Positions 44,602 through 55,807 of a stretch of 64,000 bases of DNA are shown here, in pieces. This DNA is from Kuschelorhynchus macadamiae (lineage: Eukaryota; Arthropoda; Insecta; Coleoptera; Curculionidae): NCBI GenBank assembly GCA_030620095.1, contig JAUTXW010001600.1:1446501-1510500 (forward strand). The letters run 5' to 3'. Each line of letters begins with the position of its first letter. Position 1 is the stretch's first letter. The notes below the pieces were generated by a model. That model worked only from the letters and a program-made list of their open reading frames with translations. It had not been told where the DNA came from and made no database searches. The position numbers and the translations under genes were made by a program.

Positions 44602-46180
44602 TTGTTTGACATGGTGTTTATATTAGGTGCTGATAACAGAAACTGTTTACTTGCACAGCGACTATATCACGAAGCTTACCCCGAAAGACGACAGCCAAAG
44701 AAGCAAGCATTCGAGAAATTATTAGATCGTTTTGTTCGGACAGCGAGAGTCGATTATGAAAAAAATGAAAGGGTGAAAACGGTAAATAATGAGGAAAACT
44801 AGTTAAAGGTGTTGCTTAAAGTTACGGAGAATCCCCATATTTCTCAAAGGCAAATTTCACATTAAACTGAAATCGATCGGTCAATCGTTCAGAAAATTTT
44901 GGTTAAGAATAAAATGCATCCCTATCATGTTAAACTTCTACAAGAACTATACCCCGAGGATCACGTTAAAAGAGTCCAATTCTGTCAATAAGCGCATCAA
45001 AAAATTCACCAGGACAGGTATTTCTTTAATAAAGTGCTATATACTGACAAAGCTACGTTTTATAAAAATGTGAACGTTAACAGACATAATTTCCAGTATT
45101 ATGCATCCACTAATCTACATATTATTAGAACTGGAAGCCAAACTAGATGGTCCATGAACGAGTGGGGTGGAATAGTGAGAAATTATGTCGTTGGTCCTTA
45201 TTTTTTCGAAGAAAGACTAAGAGGTGCAGTGTTTCTACAGTTTTTGCAAAATAAGTTACCGCGCTTGTTAACTAATTTACTTGCTAATATTAAAAATACC
45301 ATGTGGGATTTACACGATAGAGCTCCAGTCCACCACATTGCCGCTATTCATAACCACATATACCGTGAATTTTCTAACAGATGGACTGGAAGAGGGTGTT
45401 TACATGGATGGCCACCTCGCTCTCCAGATGTAACAAAAATGGACTTTTTATGGGGATATGTGAAAGAAGTATACAAAATTGCCCCAACGACGAAAGAAAA
45501 TATGAAGAACAATATTACAGAAGTTTTTGAAAACATCAGAAACATTACCTTGAATCAGTGATGGGCGGTGGGGTAAATAAAATTTGGGTATACGCCTGGT
45601 ATATACCCAAAAGGTGTAGGGTATATATCCATTGAGAAATTTATTGTAGTTATATACCCATTATGTTCCTGGTATTATACCTAGGGATGCCACCTCTGCA
45701 ACTAAGTATTATTTATTTTAGATCTTAAACGTTGTTTTCTTACTTTGTGCGTTATGTTTTTGTTTCATTACACTCGTATTTTATTCACAATTAAAATATG
45801 TTCTTAATAGTTGTTCATTTTTTAGATTTTAAACGTATTTTTCTTACTCTGAGCAGTATGTTTTTGTTTCATTATAGTATTTTCATTTTTAATAGCATTA
45901 TTTTGTGATTTTTATTTCGATTTATTCAACCGCTTTTTTTAATGTCCTAATTTAACAACAAAACGTTAAAATTTGTTAGATTACCTCAAACTAACCAAGT
46001 AAATACACTTGGGTATATACCCGGGTATATACCGGGTACAAAACCTTGGCTATATACCCAAATTTCAATATACCCGGTATTTGCCCATCACTGCCTTGAG
46101 TGAAGTTAGTAGATCATTTGAAGAACGGATACAGTTGCGCCTTGATGTTAATGGTAACCCCTTTGAACATTTGTTGTAAC
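44602..46180 (+). pseudogene. DD41D transposase, decayed and split by a MITE
   Basis: The N-terminal helix-turn-helix part (RLYHEAYPERRQPKKQAFEK) ends in stops near 44800. The main frame 45034-45547 has the first aspartate in LYTDKATF (usually SDE, here Asp then Lys). The second is in DLHDRAPVHH and the third in WPPRSPDVTKMDFLWGYVK; I count 41 residues between the second and third. The 3' end is cut at 45548-45555 by a 538-bp MITE. After the MITE the frame continues from 46094 to a TAA at about 46177 (ending NPFEHLL). Several in-frame stops upstream. Confidence 0.88.
45556..46093. mobile_element. Non-autonomous hAT element (MITE) with TGGGTATATACC-rich ends
   Basis: The ends CAGTGATGGGC (left) and CAGTGATGGGCAAATACC (right, reversed) are inverted, and inner blocks such as AAATTTGGGTATA are shared. 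The 8-bp flanks are CCTTGAAT (45548-45555) and CCTTGAGT (46094-46101), a target duplication with one mismatch. No ORF. Terminus and duplication length both fit hAT. It splits the DD41D transposase. Confidence 0.9.
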
Positions 46181-46491
46181 ATTATGCATTTTGTTGTTTT
46201 AATTACTTAATTTTTTACTTTTATTCGTTGCCTTTAAATGAATAGTGGACATTTTTTAACATCTGCTTTAATTATAACATTTGTTTTGTTGTATTCGTTT
46301 TTTTTATATTGCCTTGACGAGATTCTGACAAATTTTTTCTACGGTATATAGTTTATAAAGTTAAAATAGTAATAATAATAGCAATAATTATAAACCGAAA
46401 TAATAAATGTGTTAATAAACGCATTTGTGATGAGTAGCGAGTATACATTTGTCCAAATCATGGCTCTATACCAATAAAAAACAAACATTAC

Positions 46492-49010
46492 CAGGGGCGT
46501 GCCGTGAAATTTTAAGAAAGGGAAGCAATTTTTAGAATCTTACCTATTTGTAATGTAATTCAATTCTTCGATCATTTTTTGCAAATTCGTCAATGACGTA
46601 ATCATAAAAACGTCGATGCTCCGACATATTTTGGAGAAGTTTATTTTCAATGGACAACAGCGATGTATGCGAAAGTCTCTCCTGCCTAGTTGAATTTCTC
46701 ACGAAATTTTTTATAGGTTTAAGTGTTGAAAAATTGCGTTCTAGTGATGAACTTCTGGTAGGTATGGTCAATACTAATTTACACAATTTCGACATTTCGG
46801 TGTAGGCATCTTCCACTTCCATGTCTTTTAAAAGTTATTTTTTGCGCTAATGTCATCAGTTTCGTAAATCACTTTTAGTTCAGATCGCAGTAACACTCGG
46901 TCGAAGAACTGGCCATAATGAAGAAGAGATTTAAACGCATCTTCTGGAAAAGTTTTTCCTTTAAATGCATCAAAATTGCAGAGCTCGAGGAATTTAAAGT
47001 CATTTAAACCGTTAAATCTATAGTTTATTTGTTGCTGAATTTGATCGATTATTTCATAAAACAGGCGTCTGTATGATGTTTGAACATCTCCCACCTTGTC
47101 TGTTCGAAGACGCTTGGCTTGTGGCTCTACATTTAATGTCATCGTTTTCTCCCAAAATAGGTCAGTCATCTCATTTTTGGCTTAACATGGACTTAAAATC
47201 ATCCACTTTTTTTAGGCAAAAAGCAATATCATTTATTTTAGTTTGTAATATATTAAAATTAAAATCTCGTTTCAGACAGTCCAAAAACCCCCTCGAACTA
47301 TTTGTTGCTTCTGTGTCCCGCGTTTCATTATTTTCTATTATATTCTCAAATAGTTCAATCAGTGATTCACGATTTTCAGATACTGTTAACACACGTCTTC
47401 CATTATAGTTCCACCTAGTAGGAGCTACTTTGGGCGATCGTTTGTGGACAATGGAGTCCAAAGCTTGTGTACGTTTTGTTGACTTGGAAAAAAAAGCAGC
47501 TATGCCACTTAAAGTAACGAAAAATACTTTACACTCTTTAATGTGATTGATGGACTGGGATAAAACTAAATTTAATTTATGAGCAAAACAATGGACAAAC
47601 ACAGCACTTGGGAAAGTTTCTCGAACTTTAGCTTGCAGACCCCCTAATTGTCCTGCCATCACTGCAGCTCCATCATAGCTTTGAGCAACTAATTTTTTCT
47701 CTCCATTCATTTCTTTAGTAACGTTATAAACTACGGTATATAATGCATCTGCTGTACGATTTTCGGACACATTCTTAAAACCTAAAAATCGCTCTTGAAT
47801 ACTTCCGTCTGTTTTAACGTAGCGTATTACTATAGATAATTGGCTAAAATTAGTGATATCAGTTGTTTCGTCCAGAACAATAGCAATGAACCGCGCCTCG
47901 CCAATCTCGTGCTTAATTCTTTTTAGAATAATGGTTGCAACAGCGGAAATTAAATCATTCTGGATTCGATTCGACGTTCCTCGAAAAACGCTAGACTGCT
48001 CTAAATAATTTTTAAAGCAATCATCATATTTCGCCATTAAACTAAGTAAATCTTAAAAATTTTCTCTATTTGAAGAAACCCTTGTTTCGTCATGACCTCT
48101 AAATCCCAATTCATGCTGTCCGAGAAAACAAACAACATCGATAAGTCTTCTTAATATTTGCCTATTTTTATCGACTAGTTCATTGTGTTAAGTGCCTGTT
48201 CAATTCTGATTTTGCGGAAGACTTTTTCTTTTATGACTGCCCGTAAATGCGCTTTGGACATAATGTGTCTTTTTACAGCGTTATGGAAATTGTTTAAATC
48301 GGAAAAACTAGTTTTATTCCAGAGACCTTTTTCATTTTCAAAAAGTAAACATGGCCAACAAAATAATTTACTTATATTTTCACAATTTCGTATTGTTTTT
48401 TCGGATAAAAATGTCTAATACAGTTTTTCATTTTTGTGGTTAAATTGTTCATAGGCGGTTTTGCCCTTTGGAAATTATTTGAAGCTTATCAGCGAAGTTT
48501 AATGTTGAAAATACCTTTATTATTAAGACACACACCACACATTCACCCACACTCTTCTTACTAAATTCTCCAACATTTTCAACGTTATTACCGACAGCCG
48601 AAGTTGACGGTATCTGCATATCCACGTCCGTATTATTGTCTTCCATATCGCACCATGCACGACGCGACGTACATATCACACAACAGACGGATAGCCGTTC
48701 AAACAAAGAACATACTCCAACGATAGCTTCCGCCACCACTTAAAGCACGCGACTGAAATGCAAAAATTGCGAACCGCCGGTGGAAAGTTCAAGCATACAG
48801 GACTTGGCTGCAGAGAAGCTAGCGGCCCGCATCGGTTCTATTAGATATTCTATTGTGGTTGGGTGGGAGTCAAGGCTGCATTTGTTATGGGCTTGATAAT
48901 TAAGATAATATTTTAGCATTTTTAATATAAACTAAATTAATGGTAAACATTTGTTTTGTATTTTTTTTTGGGGAAGCACTGCTTCCCTTGCTTCCATGGA
49001 CTGCCCCCCG
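46492..49010 (-). mobile_element. hAT element with ZMYM1-like transposase, nested in the DD41D element
   Basis: The left end CAGGGGCGTGCCGTGAAA... AAGGGAAGCA and the reversed right end CGGGGGGCAGTCCATGGAAG... AAGGGAAGCA are similar inverted termini with a small gap. Flanking 8-mers (AACATTAC left, CATTTTCC right) do not match, so the exact ends and target duplication are uncertain. The 3' flank of the DD41D element resumes on the right. Confidence 0.75.
46544..48739 (-). pseudogene. hAT transposase, ZMYM1-like (TTF zinc finger, DUF4371, dimerisation domain), disrupted
   Basis: The N-terminal part (48449-48739) begins MVAEAIVGVCSLFERLSVCC. A TTF-type finger follows in another frame near 48060-48410: KLFCWPCLLFENEKGLWNKT and NAVKRHIMSKAHL. 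The catalytic core is an intact 288-aa frame (47171-48037): AIVLDETTDITNFSQLSIVI, AQSYDGAAVMAGQLGGLQAK and FVHCFAHKLNLVL. The C-terminal frames 46828-47169 and 46544-46822 hold the hAT dimerisation block (LTIPTRSSSLERNFSTLKPI). Stops and frameshifts near 46825, 47170 and 48040 break it. This layout is typical of transposons related to the host-like ZMYM1 proteins. Confidence 0.9.
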
Positions 49011-49544
49011 CATTTTCCAGAAACACTAATATATTGCCAAAACGACTCATTTTAGGACAATGGTGGTAATTGCAAATTTGAGGAGCATGATATGCCCTAT
49101 AAGATTAATATGAAGGTCGTTTCATTAAAAAAAAATGGGGTTTTATTACGTAAAAACACCCCCTATAAGTTGTGGCCAAATTTCTATTACGCAATTACTG
49201 CATTTATCCATGATGTTAAAAGGACTATAGAATATTATTACCAAGTTTAAACAGGTAATTTTTTTAACGAAATTTTGACTAGTTTTTTTCTGAATTTTCA
49301 AAAGAAATTTGAATATCTTGGCAAAGCCGGTAGTCAAATTAAAATAGTGTACTGTAGGCAGTATTTTACGCTGATTTCAGTTCTGCTCTTAAACATATCG
49401 GTTTCTATTTAAAAAAATACACTTTTTGTTGTCACGCTTTTATAGAACCACCTGCATACAAGAAAATGTTTTAAGCATGTACGCCTCGACAAGCCTCACA
49501 ACTTTCGTATGAAAAAGTTTTAAAAAGCAGTAAAAAATTACCCT

Positions 49545-49547
<3 letters not shown>

Positions 49548-49600
<53 letters not shown>

Positions 49601-49646
49601 ATTCTTCTTGTAGGCCGTTTTGTACCGGAGAAATTATATATTTTTG

Positions 49647-49711
<65 letters not shown>
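49548..49711. repeat. (TA)n microsatellite, two runs
   Basis: TA runs at about 49548-49605 and 49654-49711, separated by about 50 bp. This is the right flank of the DD41D composite and continues the tract at 44166-44216. Confidence 0.95.
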
Positions 49712-49714
<3 letters not shown>

Positions 49715-49767
49715 ATTCTTAGTCCTTCACGGTTGGAAAAATACAATGTGTTTTCATTCCGGGTGTA

Positions 49768-52106
49768 CAGGGTGTCCCATTTTCGTAGGTTTTACGGGGT
49801 TTCCAGCTTATGAGTAGAGATAGAGAGATGCGGTTTTCGCGACACCGTGCTACTTTTCGATGAAACTAAAGAGGCCGCAAACAGATTTGCCCTAACCATT
49901 TTAGTTTCCGTGCTACAGGGTGATTTTGAAAATTTGTAATTTTCGGACACCCCCTGTAACTCAGCTATCGTAAAATATATTTAAAATGTTTCAACTGGTA
50001 TTTATAGATTTTTTCACGTAGAATTCAGTGGCATACTCAGATTTTTGCTGAGAGTCATAGTTTTTGACATATTGGCATAACCTACTATTTTTTAAATGGG
50101 AGACCCTATATATTATTTTTTCATCTTATTCTTCGTGTCGAGAGCTTTTCAAAAACATACCATAAGTCATATTTATTTTCATAAATAACATGAAAAAATG
50201 CATTTTTCTTTAAACGGATTTATGGCATAGCAGATCAATCGAAATAAGAGAAGGTGGCTGTGGTAGCCATGGCAACGCCAACAAAAATATGATCAGGCAG
50301 CCATTACTGCTGTCATTTTTGGCATTATTGCGTTTAAATTTTTCTTGACGTCTATTATAATTATTGTTTTTAATATGGCTCAGAATCAAAAATTTGAATA
50401 TTTTGAGAAATATGATATGAACGCGTGTTTTATATTGTCTAATGAAGATGCAGATCAGGCGGCAGAGCTTTATCTGAACAGGTTAGTTCTTTTTTATCTT
50501 CCTGCATTTTGACTTTATTGGTTCGCTTTATTTTATCTTAGATATCCCGAGAGAAGACAACCAGAAAAAAGAATTTTACAAAAAATTAAAAATAATCTTT
50601 GCCAATATGGATCTTTTAACAAGCCTCGATCGCGAACTTACAATAAAGACAACGAAGAATCTGAGGTCAACGTTTTAGCTCTCGTTCAGACAGCTCCTGA
50701 AACATCTTGCAGGAAAATAGACGAAGAGACGGGTGTACCGAAAACCAAAGTGCAGAAAATTTTGAAAAAGCACAAATTCAAACCCTATAAATACAAACTT
50801 GTGCATCATCTGCATCCTGGTGATGCAGAGCGCAGATTGGAGTTCTGCAATTGGTTTATAAATATGAAGGCAGAAGATATCGATTTTGAAAAAAAGATTA
50901 TTTGGTCAGACGAGGCACATTTTACTAGTTCAGGGATTTTAAATAGACACAACACGCGATTTTGGAGTCAAGAAAACAACCATGTTATTTTTCCTAGGGA
51001 GCGTCAGGGCAGATTTGGATTCAATGTCTCCTGTTTTATTTTCAACCGAAAAATAGTTTACCAAATATATGAAGGAAATCTGAATTCGATTGGTTACGTG
51101 CGAATCCTAGAAGACGCATTAGGAATTTTGGATGATGTTCCCTTGGCTCAACTAAATAGGATTTATTTCCAGCAAGACGGAGCTCCAGCCCACAATGCCA
51201 GAATAAGTCAAAACTGGCTTAACGACCATTTTCCTGGAAGATGGATAGGAACACACGGACCTGTTCGATGGCCACCACGATCCCCTGACCTCTCAGTTTT
51301 AGATTTCTTTTTGTGGGGTTATTTAGAAAACAAGGTTTATGTAAGGCGATACGAAAACTTAGAACAACTAAGAATATCCACCGAAAACGCTTTTGCAGAG
51401 TTACAAAGACAGTCATTTACAATATAAAATGCATTAAAAAGAATTTTTAAAGTTTGTCACACTTGTAGGACACATAATGGTCTACAATTTGAACAATATT
51501 TGTAGTTTTAATGAAATTATAATTATTACCTTTTACCTACTTCCTAATTTTTTCTGATGCTGTTACTTTGTTATTTCGTTAATAAATATTTGTTAACTTT
51601 TTCTATGGCTCCACAGCCACCTTCTCTTATTTCGATTGATCTGCTAAGCCATAAATCCGTTTAAAGAAAAATGCATTTTTGCATGTTATTTATGAAAATA
51701 AATATGACTTATGGTATGTTTTTGAAAAGCTCTCGACACGAAGAATAAGATGAAAAAATAATATATAGGGTGTCCCATTTAAAAAATAGTAGGTTATGCC
51801 AATATGTCAAAATCTATGACTCTCAGCAAAAATCTGAGTACGCCACTGAATTCTACGTGAAAAAATCTATAAATACCAGTTGAAACATTTTAAATATATT
51901 TTACGATAGCTGAGTTACAGGGGGTGTCCGAAAATGACAAATTTTCAAAATCACCCTGTAGCACGGAAACTAAAATGGTTAGGGCAAATCTCTTTGCGGC
52001 CTCTTTAGTTTCATCGAAAAGTAGCACGGTGTCGCGAAAACCGCATCTCTCTATCTCTACTCATAAGCTGGAAACCCCGTAAAACCTACGAAAATGGGAC
52101 ACCCTG
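49768..52106 (+). mobile_element. Intact DD41D mariner-like transposon with ~500-bp inverted repeats
   Basis: The left terminus CAGGGTGTCCCATTTTCGTA and the reversed right terminus are the same over their first 20 bases. TA flanks both sides (49766-49767 and 52107-52108). The inverted repeats extend almost to the gene, about 49768-50270 against 51604-52106, with few mismatches (for example AGTAGAGATAGAGAGATGCG and TTCTCTTATTTCGATTGA). Total length 2339 bp. The inner arms carry further TAGGGTGTCCCATTT-like blocks, so the repeats have internal structure. With an unbroken transposase gene, it is the best candidate for a recently active element here. Confidence 0.95.
50375..51427 (+). CDS. DD41D mariner-like transposase (330 aa, one intron)
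   Basis: Exon 1 is 50375-50481 and exon 2 is 50542-51427, with a 60-nt intron (GTTAGT ... ATCTTAG). Translation starts MAQNQKFEYFEKYDMNACFI. The spliced N-terminus forms a helix-turn-helix region with the RYPERRQPEK motif, as in DUF4817-annotated insect transposases. Catalytic residues: D159 in IWSDEAHF, D248 in YFQQDGAPAH, D290 in SPDLSVLDFFLWGY. I count 41 residues between the last two, hence DD41D. WPPRSPDL and WIGTHGPVRW are family hallmarks. No stop or frameshift. The enzyme would cut and paste the element at TA sites; activity is inferred from intactness only. Confidence 0.9.
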
Positions 52107-52208
52107 TACAACCGTTCACTACTGTCGTTCTGAAAATAAGTTTTGCTGACGTTTTGCCAAAATCACATTTGGCATTTTCGAAGCTTTCTTTCTCGTGTCC
52201 GAATACAG

Positions 52209-52367
52209 ACTGTTTCTATCGATGAAGGGGGTGAAAGACGTAACATTTCTGTGGTTTTAAAGGCGATAAATATTTCAGAAAATGGCGAAATACCTACGTC
52301 TAATTTATTGGGAAAAAAATTAAAATCAACAGACGAACCAACATATTTATTAAGAAAGAATTTTTAA
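52209..52367 (+). CDS. Possible orphan terminal exon of an unknown gene
   Basis: A good acceptor (TTTCTTTCTCGTGTCC then GAATACAG) precedes 159 nt of open frame: TVSIDEGGERRNISVVLKAI, then NISENGEIPTSNLLGKKL, ending YLLRKNF and TAA. The composition is protein-like rather than low complexity, and I do not recognise it. Upstream lies the intact DD41D element and no partner exon is visible, so this may be a terminal exon cut off from its gene, a transposon remnant, or chance. Confidence 0.3.
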   Translation, partial: TVSIDEGGERRNISVVLKAINISENGEIPTSNLLGKKLKSTDEPTYLLRKNF

Positions 52368-53100
52368 CGTACAAATATCACAGATTTTGACTATCATTCA
52401 ATATAAATAAAACTGTGTAAAGAAAGGCACATAATAGTTGAGAGTATAGAAAAGTCAAATGTACTATCAAAAAGTGCATATATATGTAAATATTACAATA
52501 AATTGTCACTAATATTACGATTATTAACAATATCTCTGAATGGCCAAAGATGAAATTAAATACAAACGAAATCGTTCTCTACATTTTAAACGAATATAAA
52601 AGTGATTTTTTTTTAATTACTATACGATGTTTCTCCTTCGATTGTACGAGGCATCATCAGGGATCTTTACTCCACGAAGTCTTAACACAAATTCGTTTCT
52701 AAAATCCTGGAACTAAACATTTCGTGGAAAAAGTTGAGACAATCCAGTTCGATCGCAAAGTTTGGATAAAAAAATAATTTACTTAACTTCACCAGTGGCT
52801 ACTAATTCACAGATTGGGGCAACTATGACAGGGAGAAGTAATATTTCAGACAACCCACAGTCTCCATTATACCGGGTGGCACAAATAAGTGGCTCACCCT
52901 TATATTTTTCTTTGCCAACAGATTAAAATTAAATTTTGATTGCTTAAGTAAAACATAATTTTCAACCGTGACAGCGTTACCCTATCTTCTTTTATTCCCG
53001 AATTTCTGCTACAAACTTAATTTTTAAATGGGACACCTTATATTGCTGCTATATTATAACTTGTTGTGCCCTTATAAGTATAACTATATGTCATTCTGAC

Positions 53101-53298
53101 ATGCAAGATATTTTTTATTTCAATCTAGAGTGCTGTGATTTTGAGATTAAGGTACTTCTAACTAAACCCGAGAAAAATAAGATTTTCAGAAAACAAAATT
53201 ATGTCCTATTTAACCAACCAAAATTTCATTCCAATTGGTCAGCAAAGAAAAAGGTTATAAGGGTTATATTTGTAGAACCCAGTGTAACACAGAACTAA
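53101..53298 (+). other. Unidentified ORF
   Basis: 65 codons with a possible acceptor (TTTCAATCTAG at about 53119-53129) inside. Basic and Lys/Phe/Asn-rich, no known motif. It lies between the DD41D element and the fold-back element. Low support. Confidence 0.2.
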
Positions 53299-53559
53299 CA
53301 ATATAGAATAAATAAGTATTATATGACCTAATTTTCATATCATTTTTCTTGATTTAAAACAAACTGGTGCTGTCTGAATTAAGCTATTGTAATTACTTTT
53401 TTTGTTAATACTTTATCATTTACACTTAAAAATGCTTTCCTCCGTATAATAGCTACCACTTCTATCTTATTACTAGTCGTGATATACTAAAATATATATT
53501 TACAAATATTTATACTATGTTGCTCATTATTACAAAGTTAAATTATTTTTGCAGTAATA

Positions 53560-54345
53560 TAAACTGCTGACCATTTGCTTTGCACATCTCAAAATTTTTA
53601 CCCAAAAAAAAAAAGTTACTGGGATGCGGTTTTCGATGTTTAAAGGCTCTATCTATCTAGAATTAGTCAACGTTGCCTCGGTTCGTCAAAATTGACCTCC
53701 GCATACTATATAGGGTGTTAAAGCCTCTATAATAAACGTTTTGTATAGCAACTTAAAAGGTTTCTGTCAAAAGGTAAAAAATCGTTTGGGTAAATACGAC
53801 TATAATTTATAAAAATTGTATCAGCGTCAATGCCAATTCTTTCTTTGGTCTTTGTTATTTTACTGATTCAAAAATTGTGTAACACCCTGTATAATACAGC
53901 TTTAGTTTTTTGATTAACGCAATCTTAAATAAGATAACATTTATGTAAAAATTATTAATTTTAAATAAGAGAAAAGTTAAAAATAATTTTCTTTTGGAAG
54001 TTATTAAATTTACCCTGTATATTAAAAACAAATAAATGAATTAAAAACCCACCAAATTAGTTTTAGATAATGCTTCGTAGAATATCATAACATGCCCAAA
54101 ATTAAACAAAACTAAAACTTGCAGAAACTCGGGACTTACGAACTTTTGTAAAATTTGCACGATTTTATATAACACCCTATATATTATGCGGAAGACCATT
54201 TTGATGAACCGGGGCAGCGTTGACCAACTCTACACAGATAGAGCCTTTAAACATCGGAAACCGCACTGTTTAGTTTTTGAAAAATTCCGTTTTAAATTTG
54301 GGTAAAAATGTTGAGATGTGCAAAGCAAAGGGCCAGCAGTTTAGT
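53560..54345. mobile_element. Fold-back MITE
   Basis: The left end TAAACTGCTGACC...TTTGCTTTGCACATCTC and right end GAGATGTGCAAAGCAAAGGG.CCAGCAGTTTA are inverted. Inner blocks GATGTTTAAAGGCTCTATCT and TATATAGGGTGTTA are also mirrored, giving arms of about 180-200 bp. No ORF. Flanking AGTAATA and AGTAACA might be an imperfect duplication. The right part is copied in the tandem duplication that follows. Confidence 0.7.
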
Positions 54346-55757
54346 AACAAACTGTCAAGGAAATGAAAAAAAAAATACATATTTTCACATAACATTCGGG
54401 GCTATCTTTATCACGACCTGAAAATTTGTAACTATTTAAGTTATATGAAAGTAAATCGTGGCGCGCCAAAAGGACCGCAGGGCCCGTGTTGCGTGAGGGA
54501 GGGCGGAGGTCCAGTCCCTCGACCTCGAGCAAGCCTCTTACATAATAATATACTAAATTCTATTGCGCAGAAGTTGCTTATACCCCATCAAATATATTTT
54601 GTCTTATCAGTACCTATTTAATAGCAAGTTGCAGTGTTTTATTTATTTATTTTTGTTACTCTTGATTTTCGTATTTTTTATATATGTCTATTGATTAAAG
54701 TTGCGTCTTATGTTCTGTAGTTTTGTAAACAAAAAACAGTACCCATATAATAATGCCGGGTGACAACGAAAATACTGTTCAAGGAGAATTGTTAACGACA
54801 GATAGATGAAATTTGGTACGTTAATATGGTTGGATTTAGTAAACATACATAAGATGTATAGGATGGAAATTAATTTTCTTTTGGAAGTTATTAAATTTAC
54901 CCTGTATATTAAAAACAAATAAATGAATTAAAAACCCACCAAATTAGTTTTAGATAATGCTTCGTAGAATATCATAACATGCCCAAAATTAAACAAAACT
55001 AAAACTTGCAGAAACTCGGGACTTACGAACTTTTGTAAAATTTGCACGATTTTATATAACACCCTATATATTATGCGGAAGACCATTTTGATGAACCGGG
55101 GCAGCGTTGACCAACTCTACACAGATAGAGCCTTTAAACATCGGAAACCGCACTGTTTAGTTTTTGAAAAATTCCGTTTTAAATTTGGGTAAAAATGTTG
55201 AGATGTGCAAAGCAAAGGGCCAGCAGTTTAGTAACAAACTGTCAAGGAAATGAAAAAAAAAATACATATTTTCACATAACATTCGGGGCTATCTTTATCA
55301 CGACCTGAAAATTTGTAACTATTTAAGTTATATGAAAGTAAATCGTGGCGCGCCAAAAGGACCGCAGGGCCCGTGTTGCGTGAGGGAGGGCGGAGGTCCA
55401 GTCCCTCGACCTCGAGCAAGCCTCTTACATAATAATATACTAAATTCTATTGCGCAGAAGTTGCTTATACCCCATCAAATATATTTTGTCTTATCAGTAC
55501 CTATTTAATAGCAAGTTGCAGTGTTTTATTTATTTATTTTTGTTACTCTTGATTTTCGTATTTTTTATATATGTCTATTGATTAAAGTTGCGTCTTATGT
55601 TCTGTAGTTTTGTAAACAAAAAACAGTACCCATATAATAATGCCGGGTGACAACGAAAATACTGTTCAAGGAGAATTGTTAACGACAGATAGATGAAATT
55701 TGGTACGTTAATATGGTTGGATTTAGTAAACATACATAAGATGTATAGGATGGAAAT
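53984..55757. repeat. Exact tandem duplication, 2 x 887 bp
   Basis: Copy 1 is 53984-54870 and copy 2 is 54871-55757. Every block compared is identical, including the ORFs at 54341-54532 and 55228-55419 (minus, MLEVEGLDLRPPSRNTGPAV...). The unit contains the right arm of the fold-back MITE and a GC-rich block (about 54460-54540) in otherwise AT-rich DNA. The ORF in that block is not recognised. Confidence 0.95.
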
Positions 55758-55807
55758 TTATTTAGAATTCTTCAGAAAATCTAAAGTCCAAAAGAAAGCA
55801 AAATATA

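Larger units (their letters stand above)
44217..49545 (+). mobile_element. DD41D mariner-like element, interrupted by two hAT elements
   Basis: The left terminus CAGGGTGATTTTTTAGTGCG and the reversed right terminus CAGGGTAATTTTTTACTGC begin inverted repeats of about 240 bp (44217-44460 and 49350-49545). They share blocks such as GGCTTGTCGAGG and GCGTGACAACAAAAAGTGTA. The element sits in a (TA)n tract. Without its insertions (45556-46093 and about 46492-49010) it would be about 2.3 kb, the same size as the intact relative at 49768-52106. Confidence 0.88.

Noticed and set aside
46484..49018. Target-site duplication for the ZMYM1-like hAT element
   Set aside because: The flanking 8-mers do not match at the proposed ends; a shifted right end gives only 6 of 8 matches, so no duplication is claimed.
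50750..51427. The methionine at 50750 as the transposase start
   Set aside because: A spliced upstream exon (50375-50481) supplies the N-terminal DNA-binding region in phase, with good splice sites.
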